Below are positions 16,725 to 24,799 of a stretch of DNA of 64,000 bases, piece after piece; within the stretch, counting starts at the first letter, position 1, and each line of letters starts with the position of its first letter. A program made the translations under genes and the position numbers. The notes under the pieces were generated by a model that was not told the DNA's origin, searched no databases, and was given only the letters and a program-made list of their open reading frames with translations. Origin of the DNA: Streptomyces apocyni (GTDB lineage: Bacteria; Actinomycetota; Actinomycetes; Streptomycetales; Streptomycetaceae); assembly GCF_009739465.1 (NCBI RefSeq), contig NZ_WHOM01000061.1, positions 1 through 64,000 on the forward strand. Reading direction: 5' to 3'.

Positions 16725-16796
16725 TTAGCCGGAGACCACGGAGGTGTCAGTGATGGTCTGCTGAGTGCGGGCAACGCCCGCCGCGATCACAGTCAT
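16725..16796 (-). CDS. 23-residue small ORF upstream of rsgA (possible leader peptide)
   Basis: ATG at 16796 and TAA at 16725-16727 give 23 codons: MTVIAAGVAR, then TQQTITDT and SVVSG. An AGGAGGT lies 7 nt before the ATG, the best ribosome binding site in this neighbourhood, which makes translation likely. The peptide is polar with one short hydrophobic N-terminal stretch, no cysteine and three threonine-rich turns. It ends 75 nt before the rsgA start, with the SD-sequestering hairpin between. It may be a leader peptide for rsgA or an independent small protein. I do not recognise a family. Confidence 0.55.
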   Translation of the reverse strand: MTVIAAGVARTQQTITDTSVVSG

Positions 16797-16965
16797 CGGC
16801 GAGACCTCCTGGTTCCTCTACGGCATGCCAACTCGGGCACGCACACGGCTCGTTCACGGCTCGTCGCCGCCATGTCGTCGCCTTGTCCCGGCAGCGACTG
16901 CGTCAGGCTAGCCCGCCGCAGCCAGCCCCCGCCACCTCTTTTTTCCTCGGCTCGGTTCGGCTGCC

Positions 16966-17685
16966 TCAACTCAGTTCGGCGAAGGCCTCCACCGCGCGCG
17001 TCTTGCCCGTGACGACGATGACATCGCCCTTGTCCACCACGGTCTCGGCGCTGGCGTAGGTGAAGTCCTCGCCGGGGCGCTTGATACCGACGACGGTGAC
17101 GCCGTACCTGCTGCGCACCAGGGACTGGCCGAGCGGGATGCCGGTGGCGATGTCCGGGGCGACGGTCTTGACCAGGGCGTAGTCGTCGTCGAACTCGATG
17201 AAGTCGAGCATCCGGCCGGTCACCAGGTGGGCCACGCGCTCGCCCATCTCGTGCTCGGGCAGGACGACATGGTGGGCGCCGAGGCGTTCCAGGATCTGGC
17301 CGTGCTGGCGGCTGATGGCCTTCGCCCAGATGTTGGGCACCCCGGCCTCGAGCAGGTTCGACGTGACCAGGATGGACGCCTCGATGTCCGTGCCGATGCC
17401 GACGACGGCACTGGTGAACTCGTGGACTCCGAGCTGCCGCAGTACCTCCATCTCGGTGCAGTCCGCGACAGCGGTGTGGGTGAGTTCGTCGCTGTTGCGC
17501 TGGACGAGCCGGGCGTCGGTGTCGATGCCCAGGACGTCCCAGCCGCGGCGCATCAGCTCGTGCCCGAGTGAACTGCCGAACCGGCCGAGGCCGATGACGG
17601 CGACCCGCTGCTCGCCGGGCTGGGCGTAGCTTCCGGCCAGCCGCTTGCGGCGGCGTCGGCGCAGAGAGTGCAGGTAGTTACCCAA
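16966..17685 (-). CDS. TrkA family potassium uptake (RCK) protein
   Basis: 239 residues from a TTG start with AGGAGA upstream; the first codons overlap the end of the TrkH gene by 8 nt, so they are translationally coupled. It is a typical single KTN/RCK protein. The Rossmann fold has GLGRFGSSLGHELMRRGWDVLGID (NAD-binding GxGxxG with a following acidic residue) at about 31-55. A TrkA-C domain follows at about 160-235 (VKTVAPDIATGIPLGQSL). The Arg-rich N-terminus (RRRRRKR) precedes the fold. It gates the TrkH-type channel at the cytoplasmic face in response to nucleotides. This pair is a complete Ktr/Trk system. Confidence 0.92.
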   Translation of the reverse strand: MGNYLHSLRRRRRKRLAGSYAQPGEQRVAVIGLGRFGSSLGHELMRRGWDVLGIDTDARLVQRNSDELTHTAVADCTEMEVLRQLGVHEFTSAVVGIGTDIEASILVTSNLLEAGVPNIWAKAISRQHGQILERLGAHHVVLPEHEMGERVAHLVTGRMLDFIEFDDDYALVKTVAPDIATGIPLGQSLVRSRYGVTVVGIKRPGEDFTYASAETVVDKGDVIVVTGKTRAVEAFAELS

Positions 17686-19051
17686 TGACGGGTCTCTCCT
17701 CGGGTAGTTCGTAACGGCGGGTCCGCTCGCGCAGGGCGAGCGCGGAGACCAGGGTGATCGGACCGAGTCGGCCGACGAACATCAGCCCGATCTCGATCAG
17801 GTGCCCGATGGTCGGCAGGTCGGCGGTAATGCCGGTGGACAGGCCCACGGTGGCGAACGCCGAGACGACCTCGAACAGCACAGCCTCGAAGGGCGCGTCG
17901 GTGACGGTCAGCAGGGCCATGGTGGCGCTGATCACCAGGCCGACGCCGAGCAGGGCCACGGTCAGCGCCTGCCGCAGGACGTGCGGCCCCAGTTTGCGGC
18001 CCAGGATGGCGGTGGTGGGTTCGCCGCGGGTCTCCGCGACGATGGCGACGGCCAGTACCGCGAAGGTGGTGACCTTGATGCCGCCCGCGGTGCCCGCGCT
18101 GCCCCCTCCGATGAACATCAGGGCGCAGGTGAGCAGCAGCGTGGAGGGGTGCAGGGCGCCGATGTCGATCGCGTTGAAGCCCGCGGTCCGGGACATCGTC
18201 GAGTGGAAGAAGCCGTTCAGGAGCTTCTCGGCCCAGTCGAAGGAGCCGAGGGTGCCCGGGTTGGTCCACTCCAGGGCGGTCGTCAGGACAGTGCCGGTGA
18301 GCAGCAGCGCGGCCGTGGTGATCAGGGTCAGCTTGGCGTGCAGCGACCAGGTGCGGTGACCGGTCCGGAGGCGCCGGTTGCGGTGGCGCAGCAGTTCGAG
18401 GAGTACGGGGAAGCCGATGCCGCCGAGGATGACGGCGACGGCGATCGGCAGGGTGATCCAGGGGTCGGTGGCGAACGGGGTGAGGCTGTCGGCGTGCAGG
18501 CCGAACCCGGCGTTGTTGAACGCCGAGATGGCGTGGAAGACACCGTGGTCGACGGCCTTGAGGATGGCGTAGTCGTACGCGAATCTCAGGCGCAGCGCCA
18601 GGATCGCGGCGACCGTCAGCTCCACGGCCACGGTGGTTCCGGCGACGCCGAGCAGCACCTTGCGGACGTCGCCGATACCGAGGCTCTTGGTCTCGGCCTG
18701 CGCGGTCAGCTGCATCCGCAGCCGCAGCCGCCCTGAGATCAGCAGGGCGAGCAGTGAGGCCATCGTCATGATGCCGAAGCCGCCGACCTGGATCAGCGCG
18801 AGGATCACGCCCTGGCCGAATCCGGTCCAGTGGGTGCCGGTGTCCACCACCGCCAGGCCGGTGACGCAGACCGCCGATGTGGCGGTGAACAGGGCGTCCA
18901 CCAGGCTGGTCGCGGCGCCGTCGGCCGTCGCGAAGGGCAGCGAGAGCAGGACGGTGCCGAGCAGGATGACGCCGGCGAAGGCCATCACCAGCGTCCGTGC
19001 GGGATGAGCCGTGAATACTGACGCCCACGCCCGTGGCGTGCGTGCCACCAC
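17678..19051 (-). CDS. TrkH family potassium uptake transmembrane subunit
   Basis: About 457 residues from the GTG at 19051, which has AGGGG 9 nt upstream. An ATG at 19126 would add 25 residues and cannot be excluded. Four repeated M1-P-M2 units are visible. Selectivity-loop signatures are present, including TATSAVCVTGL (first), SAFNNAGFGLH (second), SRTAGFNAIDIG (third) and SAFATVGLS (fourth), each with a conserved filter glycine. It is an integral membrane K+ (or Na+-coupled K+) channel-like transporter working with the TrkA-type protein encoded immediately downstream. Confidence 0.92.
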   Translation of the reverse strand: MVARTPRAWASVFTAHPARTLVMAFAGVILLGTVLLSLPFATADGAATSLVDALFTATSAVCVTGLAVVDTGTHWTGFGQGVILALIQVGGFGIMTMASLLALLISGRLRLRMQLTAQAETKSLGIGDVRKVLLGVAGTTVAVELTVAAILALRLRFAYDYAILKAVDHGVFHAISAFNNAGFGLHADSLTPFATDPWITLPIAVAVILGGIGFPVLLELLRHRNRRLRTGHRTWSLHAKLTLITTAALLLTGTVLTTALEWTNPGTLGSFDWAEKLLNGFFHSTMSRTAGFNAIDIGALHPSTLLLTCALMFIGGGSAGTAGGIKVTTFAVLAVAIVAETRGEPTTAILGRKLGPHVLRQALTVALLGVGLVISATMALLTVTDAPFEAVLFEVVSAFATVGLSTGITADLPTIGHLIEIGLMFVGRLGPITLVSALALRERTRRYELPEERPVIG

Positions 19052-19262
19052 TCCGTCGACCCCTCTCGTCCCGTACGCGCGCCGAACCGTTCCGGCACGT
19101 ACGCGAAACGATAAGAGGTGGATCATCCGGAACGGGAAGTGGCGTCGCGCGCAAACGGATTACCTACGCGTTCCCTACGCGTTCCCTACGCGATCGATAC
19201 GCGCCGTACGCCGCCTGAGCGGCTCGACTAGACCGTCGGTGACCGTGGGCATACTCGATGTC

Positions 19263-20420
19263 ATGACCACTCCACCCGAGAATCCGCTGCGGCAGCTCTC
19301 CCTCGACACCTTGCGACTCCGTACGAGCATGAAGTGGCGGGCCTATCCGCCCGATGTGCTGCCCTTGTGGGTGGCGGAGATGGATGTGCCCGTGCCCGAG
19401 CCGGTCGCGGAAGCCCTGGCGGACGCGCTCGCCATCGGGGACACCGGCTATCCGACGGGCACGGCGTACGCCGATGCGCTGGACGCGTTCGCCCGTGAGC
19501 GGTGGGGCTTTGAGGGGGTGCGGGCGGAGCGTACGGCGATCGTGCCGGATGTGATGCTCGGGGTGGTCGAGGTGCTGAAGCTGTTCACCGGGACCGGGGA
19601 CGCGGTGGTGGTCAACACGCCTGTGTACCCGCCGTTCTACGCGTTCGTGGAGCATATGGACCGGCGGGTGGTCGGCGCGCCGCTCAGCGGGGGCCGACTC
19701 GATCTCGGCGCGCTGGAGTCGGCGTTCCGGGAGGCGGTGGCGGGCGGGCGGCGGGCCGCGTACCTGCTGTGCAGCCCGCACAATCCGACCGGGGCTGTGC
19801 ACACGCGGGCCGAGCTGGCCGATGTGGCGAAGCTGGCGCACGCCTATCGGGTGCGGGTCGTCGCCGACGAGATCCACGCGCCGCTGGTGCTGCCGGGCGC
19901 GACCTTCGTGCCGTATCTGTCGGTTCCGGGCGCGGAGAACGGTGTCTCGCTGATGTCCGCGTCCAAGGCCTGGAACCTGGCCGGGCTGAAGGCGGCCCTC
20001 GCGGTGGCGGGCCCGGAGGCGGTGGCGGATCTGGCGCGGATGCCGGAGGAGGTGAGCCATGGCCCGAGCCACCTGGGGATCATCGCCCATGCCGCCGCGC
20101 TCCGGCACGGCGGCGGGTGGCTGGACGCGCTGCTCGCCGGTCTTGACGAGAACCGCCAGCTGCTGGCCGAGCTGCTGGCCCGTCAGCTTCCCGGGGTGCG
20201 TCACCGGTCGCCGGAGGGGACGTATCTGGCGTGGCTGGACTGCCGGGAGCTGGGCCTGGGGGACGATCCGGCGGCCGCCTTCCTGGAGCGCGGCCGGGTG
20301 GCGCTGAGCGGCGGCACGGCGTTCGGCGCGGGCGGGGCCGGGCACGTACGGCTGAACCTGGCGACGTCACCCGAGCTGCTCGCCGAGGGCGTACGGCGGA
20401 TGGCGGCGGCGCTCGACTGA
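19263..20420 (+). CDS. PatB/MalY-type aminotransferase (C-S lyase)
   Basis: 385 residues from the ATG at 19263; the in-frame sequence upstream is not protein-like. It is a fold-type I PLP enzyme. The PLP lysine lies in SASKAWNLAGLKAAL, and the aspartate/asparagine pair for the pyridine ring is in CSPHNPTGAVHTRAEL and VVADEIHAPL. The opening (MKWRAYPPDVLPLWVAEMD) is typical of the MalY/PatB class, whose members cleave cystathionine or other C-S bonds. The precise substrate is not resolvable. A -10-like CATACT ends 5-6 nt before the start, so the transcript may be leaderless. The stop codon lies in an 18-bp tandem duplication. Confidence 0.9.
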   Translation: MTTPPENPLRQLSLDTLRLRTSMKWRAYPPDVLPLWVAEMDVPVPEPVAEALADALAIGDTGYPTGTAYADALDAFARERWGFEGVRAERTAIVPDVMLGVVEVLKLFTGTGDAVVVNTPVYPPFYAFVEHMDRRVVGAPLSGGRLDLGALESAFREAVAGGRRAAYLLCSPHNPTGAVHTRAELADVAKLAHAYRVRVVADEIHAPLVLPGATFVPYLSVPGAENGVSLMSASKAWNLAGLKAALAVAGPEAVADLARMPEEVSHGPSHLGIIAHAAALRHGGGWLDALLAGLDENRQLLAELLARQLPGVRHRSPEGTYLAWLDCRELGLGDDPAAAFLERGRVALSGGTAFGAGGAGHVRLNLATSPELLAEGVRRMAAALD

Positions 20421-20452
20421 CGGGCGGCTCTCGGCTGACGGGCGGCTCTCGG
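20417..20452. repeat. 18-bp tandem duplication with stop codon of the aminotransferase gene
   Basis: CTGACGGGCGGCTCTCGG occurs twice in tandem (20417-20434 and 20435-20452) and a third partial copy begins CTGACC. Each copy begins with CTGA, giving in-frame TGA codons every 18 nt behind the gene. Confidence 0.9.
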
Positions 20453-20462
20453 CTGACCGCTC

Positions 20463-21239
20463 TCAGGCGTCGCGCAGGGCGCAGGCCGCCGCGAAGCCCG
20501 GGGGCGCGGGTATGTCGGCGAGGGTCCAGCCGGGGAGCTGCTGCGGGGAGGCTCCGGTGCCGACCACGGAGGTGGTGAACTCCTCGCTGGCTATGCCGTC
20601 GCCTCGCCCCTTGAAGTAGGCCTCCTTACGGGTCCAGCAGCGGGCGAAGGCGGCGGAGCGGGCGACCGGCACCAGTGCCGCCAGCTCCTCCCGCTCGCGC
20701 GGGTGCAGCGCGGCGGCGACCTCGTCCACGACGCTGTCCTTGGGAAGCTGCTCGATGTCGACACCCACCGGGCGGTCCGCGAAACCGAGCAGGGCCAGGC
20801 TGCCGGTGTGCGAGAGCGAGAAGTGGATCGGCGGGCCGGGCTCGCCGGGCAGGGCGGGCCGCCCGTGCGGGCCGCCGCAGCCGGGGCAGGGTTCCCGTAC
20901 GAACTCCAGCGCGGCCGGGTCCTCGTCCACGTACGCCCCGAGCAGCTGCCGCAGCGCGCCGTGCGAGGTGACGTACAGCGCGCGGTCGGCGGGCCGCAGG
21001 AAGCCCTCGGCGCGTTCCCGCTCCGCCGCGCTGAGCAGCGGGGCGTACGAGGCGGCCGTGGCCTCGTCCGCGGACACCAGCCACAACTGCGGCCAGGGGC
21101 CGGACTCCTGGGGCACGCCCACCGGCGTCCGCAGCCGCGCACGGCGCAGCGAACTCGACGGCGGCCCGGGAAGAGGCCGCACCGGCAGGGGGGCTGGGGC
21201 GGTGCTGTCGGTGGTGTTCACGGTGCTCCAGAGTGCCAT
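20463..21239 (-). CDS. 4'-phosphopantetheinyl transferase (Sfp type)
   Basis: 258 residues. The core signatures of Sfp-type enzymes are present: PIHFSLSHTGSLALLGF (substrate and CoA pocket), VGVDIEQL (first Mg-binding Asp and Glu) and FARCWTRKEAYFKGRGDGI (second Mg-binding Glu). Residues 1-45 are a Pro-rich lead that may not be part of the fold. These enzymes transfer phosphopantetheine from CoA to carrier proteins of polyketide, peptide or fatty acid synthases. No biosynthetic cluster is in the window, so it is a stand-alone activator, possibly serving several clusters. The insert CPGCGGPHGRP (about 120) is unusual but seen in some Streptomyces members. Confidence 0.92.
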   Translation of the reverse strand: MALWSTVNTTDSTAPAPLPVRPLPGPPSSSLRRARLRTPVGVPQESGPWPQLWLVSADEATAASYAPLLSAAERERAEGFLRPADRALYVTSHGALRQLLGAYVDEDPAALEFVREPCPGCGGPHGRPALPGEPGPPIHFSLSHTGSLALLGFADRPVGVDIEQLPKDSVVDEVAAALHPREREELAALVPVARSAAFARCWTRKEAYFKGRGDGIASEEFTTSVVGTGASPQQLPGWTLADIPAPPGFAAACALRDA

Positions 21240-21398
21240 GCGGACCGAGGTACGTCAGCCGCCTTCGTTGAGGGTACGGCGTTCTCGCGGGCCGGTGGCA
21301 GCTCCATGCGCCGTTCCGTTTCGTCGGCGCGGTGCGCGGGGTGGCCAGGTGTCCGATTCGTTCAAGACCGTGGCCGAACCGCTTCCTAGGCTGCCCTC

Positions 21399-21836
21399 AT
21401 GACCACGCACACCACCCCACGCTTCGACCTCATCGGCATCGTCGTCTCCGACCTGGCCGCCTCACTCGCCTTCTACCGCCGCCTCGGCCTTGTCTTCCCC
21501 GAAGCCGCCGAAGACCAGCCACATGTGGAGGCCGAACTGCCGGGCGGGCTGCGGTTCGCGCTCGACACCGAGGAGACGGTCCGCTCGTTCCACCCCGACT
21601 GGCGGCCCCCGACGTCCGAAGGCCGGATCGGCCTGGCGTTCCTGTGCGGCGACGCGCCCTCCGTGGACGCGCGGTACGCGGAGCTGACCGCTGCCGGGGG
21701 CAAGGGGGTGCTCGCTCCGTTCGACGCCTTCTGGGGGCAGCGGTACGCCACGGTCGAGGACCCGGACGGGAACGGCGTCGACCTCTTCGCGCCGCTGGAG
21801 GCTACGCGGAGCCCGGAGGCTACGGGCGGGCGCTGA
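21399..21836 (+). CDS. VOC (glyoxalase/bleomycin-resistance fold) protein
   Basis: 145 residues, one full pair of beta-alpha-beta-beta-beta modules. The start MTTHTTPRFDLIGIVVSDLAASLAFYRRLG is the classic first module, and the second module ends EDPDGNGVDLFAPL. The usual metal-binding positions are not all polar, so it may be a binding protein rather than an enzyme. A -10-like TAGGCT ends 6 nt before the ATG and there is no ribosome binding site, suggesting a leaderless transcript. It overlaps the 3' end of the convergent AraC-like gene by 17 nt. Confidence 0.87.
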   Translation: MTTHTTPRFDLIGIVVSDLAASLAFYRRLGLVFPEAAEDQPHVEAELPGGLRFALDTEETVRSFHPDWRPPTSEGRIGLAFLCGDAPSVDARYAELTAAGGKGVLAPFDAFWGQRYATVEDPDGNGVDLFAPLEATRSPEATGGR

Positions 21837-22563
21837 GCAGGTCGGTGAGGGGCAGGCCCGCCAGGTCCCGGAAGTCCCGTGCCAGGTGGGCCTGGTCGGC
21901 GAAGCCGACGGCGGCCGCCGTGTCCGCGTACGGCAGCCCGGTGCGGGCCAGTGCCAGGGCGCGTTGCAGCCGCAGTACGCGGGCCAGCGTCTTGGGCCCG
22001 TACCCGAACGCCGCCAGCGACAGCCGGTGCAGCCGACGTGCGCCGAGGCCGGCTCGGGCGGCCGTGTCGGCGACCGTCCGGCCGGTGTCCAGGTCGGCGG
22101 CGATCTGGAGCAGCAGTGGGTTCGGCGGGGCGGCGCTGGCCGCCAGCCGGACGGCAAGCGCTTCGAGTGCGGCCGCCGGGTCGCCGGAGGCGTGGACGCG
22201 TTCGGCGTGGCGGCGGGCATCGGCGGACGGCCACAGGTCCGCCAGGTCGACGCGCTGGTCGCGTAGTTCGTGGGCGGGTACGCCGAGGAGCGCGGGTGCG
22301 GTGCCGGGTGCCAGCCGGACTCCGGCGACCAGCGCGCCGCCCGGCCTGGGGCCCGGCTGATATGCGCGGGTGTCGGGTCCGGCGACCAGCAGCCGCCCGT
22401 CGGACCACAGCAGGTCCATACAGCCGTCGGGCAGCACCGGATAGGGCGCGGTGGCGTGAGCCCTGGCTCTATGGGTCCAGAGCACCGCGCCACGCAATCG
22501 CGACGGCCGCTCGCGGTAGCCGCCGCTTAGGTCCTCGGGGTCCGCACCCACGCCCGCGCCCAC
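21820..22563 (-). CDS. AraC-type helix-turn-helix regulator with DUF6597-like N-terminus
   Basis: 247 residues from the GTG at 22563; the GTG at 22551 is an alternative and the start is uncertain. It begins 2 nt after the stop of the upstream AraC gene, so the two are co-transcribed. The N-terminal half is a cupin-like sensor with YPVLPDGCMDLLWSDGRLLVAGPD, a motif common in Streptomyces AraC relatives. The C-terminal 100 residues are an AraC DNA-binding domain with ARAGLGARRLHRLSLAAFGYGPKTLARVLRLQ, shown here by its key residues G, R, L and F, then AAAVGFADQAHLARDFRDL. The targets may include the convergent VOC gene, with which it overlaps. Confidence 0.8.
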   Translation of the reverse strand: MGAGVGADPEDLSGGYRERPSRLRGAVLWTHRARAHATAPYPVLPDGCMDLLWSDGRLLVAGPDTRAYQPGPRPGGALVAGVRLAPGTAPALLGVPAHELRDQRVDLADLWPSADARRHAERVHASGDPAAALEALAVRLAASAAPPNPLLLQIAADLDTGRTVADTAARAGLGARRLHRLSLAAFGYGPKTLARVLRLQRALALARTGLPYADTAAAVGFADQAHLARDFRDLAGLPLTDLLSARP

Positions 22564-22565
22564 GC

Positions 22566-23501
22566 CTATGCCGCTCCCGCCCGGTGTTCCTGGGGGCTGA
22601 CCCCGTACACCCGCTTGAAGGCGTTGGAGAGCGCGAAGGCGCTGCCGTACCCGACCTCGCGGGCGATCGCGCCGACGGTCTGGGGGGTGTCGCGCAGCCG
22701 GTCGGCGGCGAGCGCCAGGCGCCATCCGGTCAGGTACGCCATCGGCGGCTCCCCCACCAGTTCGCTGAAGCGGCGCGCCAGCGCGGCCCGCGAGACCCCG
22801 GCCTTGGCGGCGAGGTCCGCGACCGTCCACGGGTGCGCCGGGTGGTCCTGGATCAGCCGCAGGGCGCGGCCCACCACGGGGTCGCCGAGGGCCGCGTACC
22901 AGGCGGGGGCCTCGGCCTCAGGGCGGGAGAACCAGGCGCGCAGGGCCGCGATCAGCATCAGGTCGAGCAGCCGGTCCAGGACGACCTCCTGGCCCGGCTC
23001 GTCGCGGGTGATCTCCTCGGCGAGCATCGGCGCGAGTGGACAGGCCCACGCGTCCGCCGACAGGGAGAGCAGCGGCGGCAGTGCGTCCAACAGCCGGTCG
23101 GTGAGCTCACCGCGCATCTGGTACGTCCCGATCAGCGCCACCACGGAGCCGTCGGCCCGGCCGCCCCAGGTACGGGTACCCAGGTCGAGGTAGTCCTTGA
23201 TCTCCTGCCCGTCCGGCGTCGCGCACCGCCCGCCGGGGTAGATCACGGCGCGCGGTGCGGTCGCCGGGTCGTCTGCGCAGACATACGGGTCGGGGCCACG
23301 GACGATCGCGACGCCGCCCTCCCGCAGCCGCAGCGGCTCGCCCTCGTCGGGGATGACCCAGCCGTCGCCCCGCGCCTGGACGATCACCGTCAGCGGGGCC
23401 TGGTCCTCGATCCGTACCGACCAGGGCGGGTCGAAGCACGCCCGGATGATGAAGGCCCCCCGGGCACGCGGGCCTTCGAGGAGACCTGCCAGTGCGTCCA
23501 T
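22566..23501 (-). CDS. AraC family regulator with cupin sensor
   Basis: 311 residues from the ATG at 23501; a GTG 33 nt upstream is possible but has no better ribosome binding site. The N-terminal AraC-type cupin (about 1-170) opens MDALAGLLEGPRARGAFIIR. The C-terminal double HTH, about 205-305, has DLAAKAGVSRAALARRFSE and REVGYGSAFALSNAFKRVYG, the classic AraC pattern. These cupin_6-type regulators typically control adjacent reductase or dehydrogenase genes. An NmrA-like reductase is divergent across about 150 bp and is the likely target. The ligand is unknown. Confidence 0.92.
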   Translation of the reverse strand: MDALAGLLEGPRARGAFIIRACFDPPWSVRIEDQAPLTVIVQARGDGWVIPDEGEPLRLREGGVAIVRGPDPYVCADDPATAPRAVIYPGGRCATPDGQEIKDYLDLGTRTWGGRADGSVVALIGTYQMRGELTDRLLDALPPLLSLSADAWACPLAPMLAEEITRDEPGQEVVLDRLLDLMLIAALRAWFSRPEAEAPAWYAALGDPVVGRALRLIQDHPAHPWTVADLAAKAGVSRAALARRFSELVGEPPMAYLTGWRLALAADRLRDTPQTVGAIAREVGYGSAFALSNAFKRVYGVSPQEHRAGAA

Positions 23502-23647
23502 GACGGCCAGGGTAGTCGCACAGCCCGTGCACACAGAGACGCTCGCTTATGCGGATGAGCCTCTGAGCCATGGGCGCGCTCATCTCCCGGCGGTTCACTG
23601 GTGGATGTGACCGAGTAAGCGCGGCGAGAGAAGGGTGTGTGCGGGAC

Positions 23648-24463
23648 ATGAAGGTACTGGTGACGGGTGGATCGGGGCGTACGGGACGGCTGGTGGCCGA
23701 GGCCGCGGCGGCGGCTGGGCTCGGAGTGAGGGCGGTCTCCCGGTCGGCGGCGGTGCCCTTTGACTGGGACGACCGGTCGACCTGGGCGGCCGCGCTGGAC
23801 GGCGTGGACGCGGCGTATCTCGCGTACTACTCGGACATCGGCGCCCCGACGGCGGCCGACGCGATCGGGGCGCTGGCGCGGCAGGCCGTGGCGAGCGGGG
23901 TGCGGCGGCTGGTGCTGCTGTCGGCGCGCGGCGAGGAGCTGGCGCTGCCCGCGGAGCGGGCCCTGGGCGAGTCGGGGGCCGACTGGACGATCCTTCGGTG
24001 CAGTTGGTTCGCCCAGAACTTCAGCGAGGGGCCGCTCCTTGAGGCCGTGCGCGGCGGCGAGCTGGCGTTTCCGGCCGGGGAGATTCGCGAACCGTTCATC
24101 GACGCGCGGGATATCGCGGATGTGGTGGTGACCGCGCTGACCGATGAGCGGCATAGCGGGCGGGTGTACGAGCTGACCGGGCCCCGGCTGCTGACCTGGC
24201 GGGAGGCCGTGGCCGAGGTCTCCCGGGCTACGGGCCAGGAGATCCACTATGTGCCGGTTCCGGTACGGGACTACGCCACCGTGATGCGCGAGATCGGGAT
24301 GCCGGACCCGGAGGTGGAGTTCCTGACCGCGCTGTTCACCGATCTGCTGGACGGGCACAACGCCCGGCTGGCGGACGGGGTGCGGCAGGTGCTGGGGCGC
24401 GAGCCGCGGGACTTCACGGCGTTCGCGCGCACGGATGCGGCGGCCGGGACCTGGAAGGGGTGA
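23648..24463 (+). CDS. NmrA-like NAD(P)-binding oxidoreductase
   Basis: 271 residues from the ATG at 23648; a GTG at 23639 is possible. It is an atypical short-chain dehydrogenase: the Rossmann motif MKVLVTGGSGRTGRLVAEAA is at the N-terminus, with GGxGxxG. The catalytic YxxxK of classical SDRs is not present, consistent with NmrA/HSCARG-like members that bind NAD(P) and often act as redox sensors or quinone reductases. The segment SGADWTILRCSWFAQNFSEG is typical. It is divergent from the cupin AraC regulator, which probably controls it. Confidence 0.9.
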   Translation: MKVLVTGGSGRTGRLVAEAAAAAGLGVRAVSRSAAVPFDWDDRSTWAAALDGVDAAYLAYYSDIGAPTAADAIGALARQAVASGVRRLVLLSARGEELALPAERALGESGADWTILRCSWFAQNFSEGPLLEAVRGGELAFPAGEIREPFIDARDIADVVVTALTDERHSGRVYELTGPRLLTWREAVAEVSRATGQEIHYVPVPVRDYATVMREIGMPDPEVEFLTALFTDLLDGHNARLADGVRQVLGREPRDFTAFARTDAAAGTWKG

Positions 24464-24474
24464 CGCACCGGCAC

Positions 24475-24789
24475 TCAGACGGGTGAGGCGGACGGGGTCG
24501 AGGGGTCTCCCGCGTCCTCCCCGTGCTCCCCGTCCTCGTCGGCGACCTCCGCCACCCACCCGTACGGCAGCTCGCGGCCGTCGACGCTCACCGCCTCCAC
24601 CGTCCGGGTCCTGGGGTCGATGTCCGCCGTGATCCCCTCGCCCTCATAGCGCGGGTAGCCGGACTCGCCGGTGCCGCCCGTGGCCTCCACGGTCGCGGAG
24701 CGCAGTACGCCGCCGTGGTCGGGATGGCCTTCGGCATCGGTGAGCTGGGGCTTCAGCACGACGGTGAAACGGCGCGGTGAGGTGCTCAT
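24475..24789 (-). CDS. Small acidic hypothetical protein
   Basis: 104 residues from the ATG at 24789; an upstream GTG at 24819 is possible. The N-terminal part (MSTSPRRFTVVLKPQLTDAEG, key residues F, V and P) is a beta-rich hydrophilic domain, and the last 25 residues are very acidic (EDGEHGEDAGDP). No signal peptide, membrane segment or metal motif is seen. I do not recognise a family. It lies 11 nt from the convergent NmrA gene and 10 nt downstream of the YihY-family gene, whose transcript may extend into it. Confidence 0.6.
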   Translation of the reverse strand: MSTSPRRFTVVLKPQLTDAEGHPDHGGVLRSATVEATGGTGESGYPRYEGEGITADIDPRTRTVEAVSVDGRELPYGWVAEVADEDGEHGEDAGDPSTPSASPV

Positions 24790-24799
24790 GCTCCCGAGG

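Noticed and set aside
16797..16965. Search for tRNA or riboswitch in the spacer between the small ORF and trkA
   Set aside because: No cloverleaf, no known aptamer core and no conserved stem was seen.
21879..23558. 559-codon plus-strand frame opposite two AraC-type genes
   Set aside because: Arg/Pro-rich, no motif, and opposite clear AraC domains.
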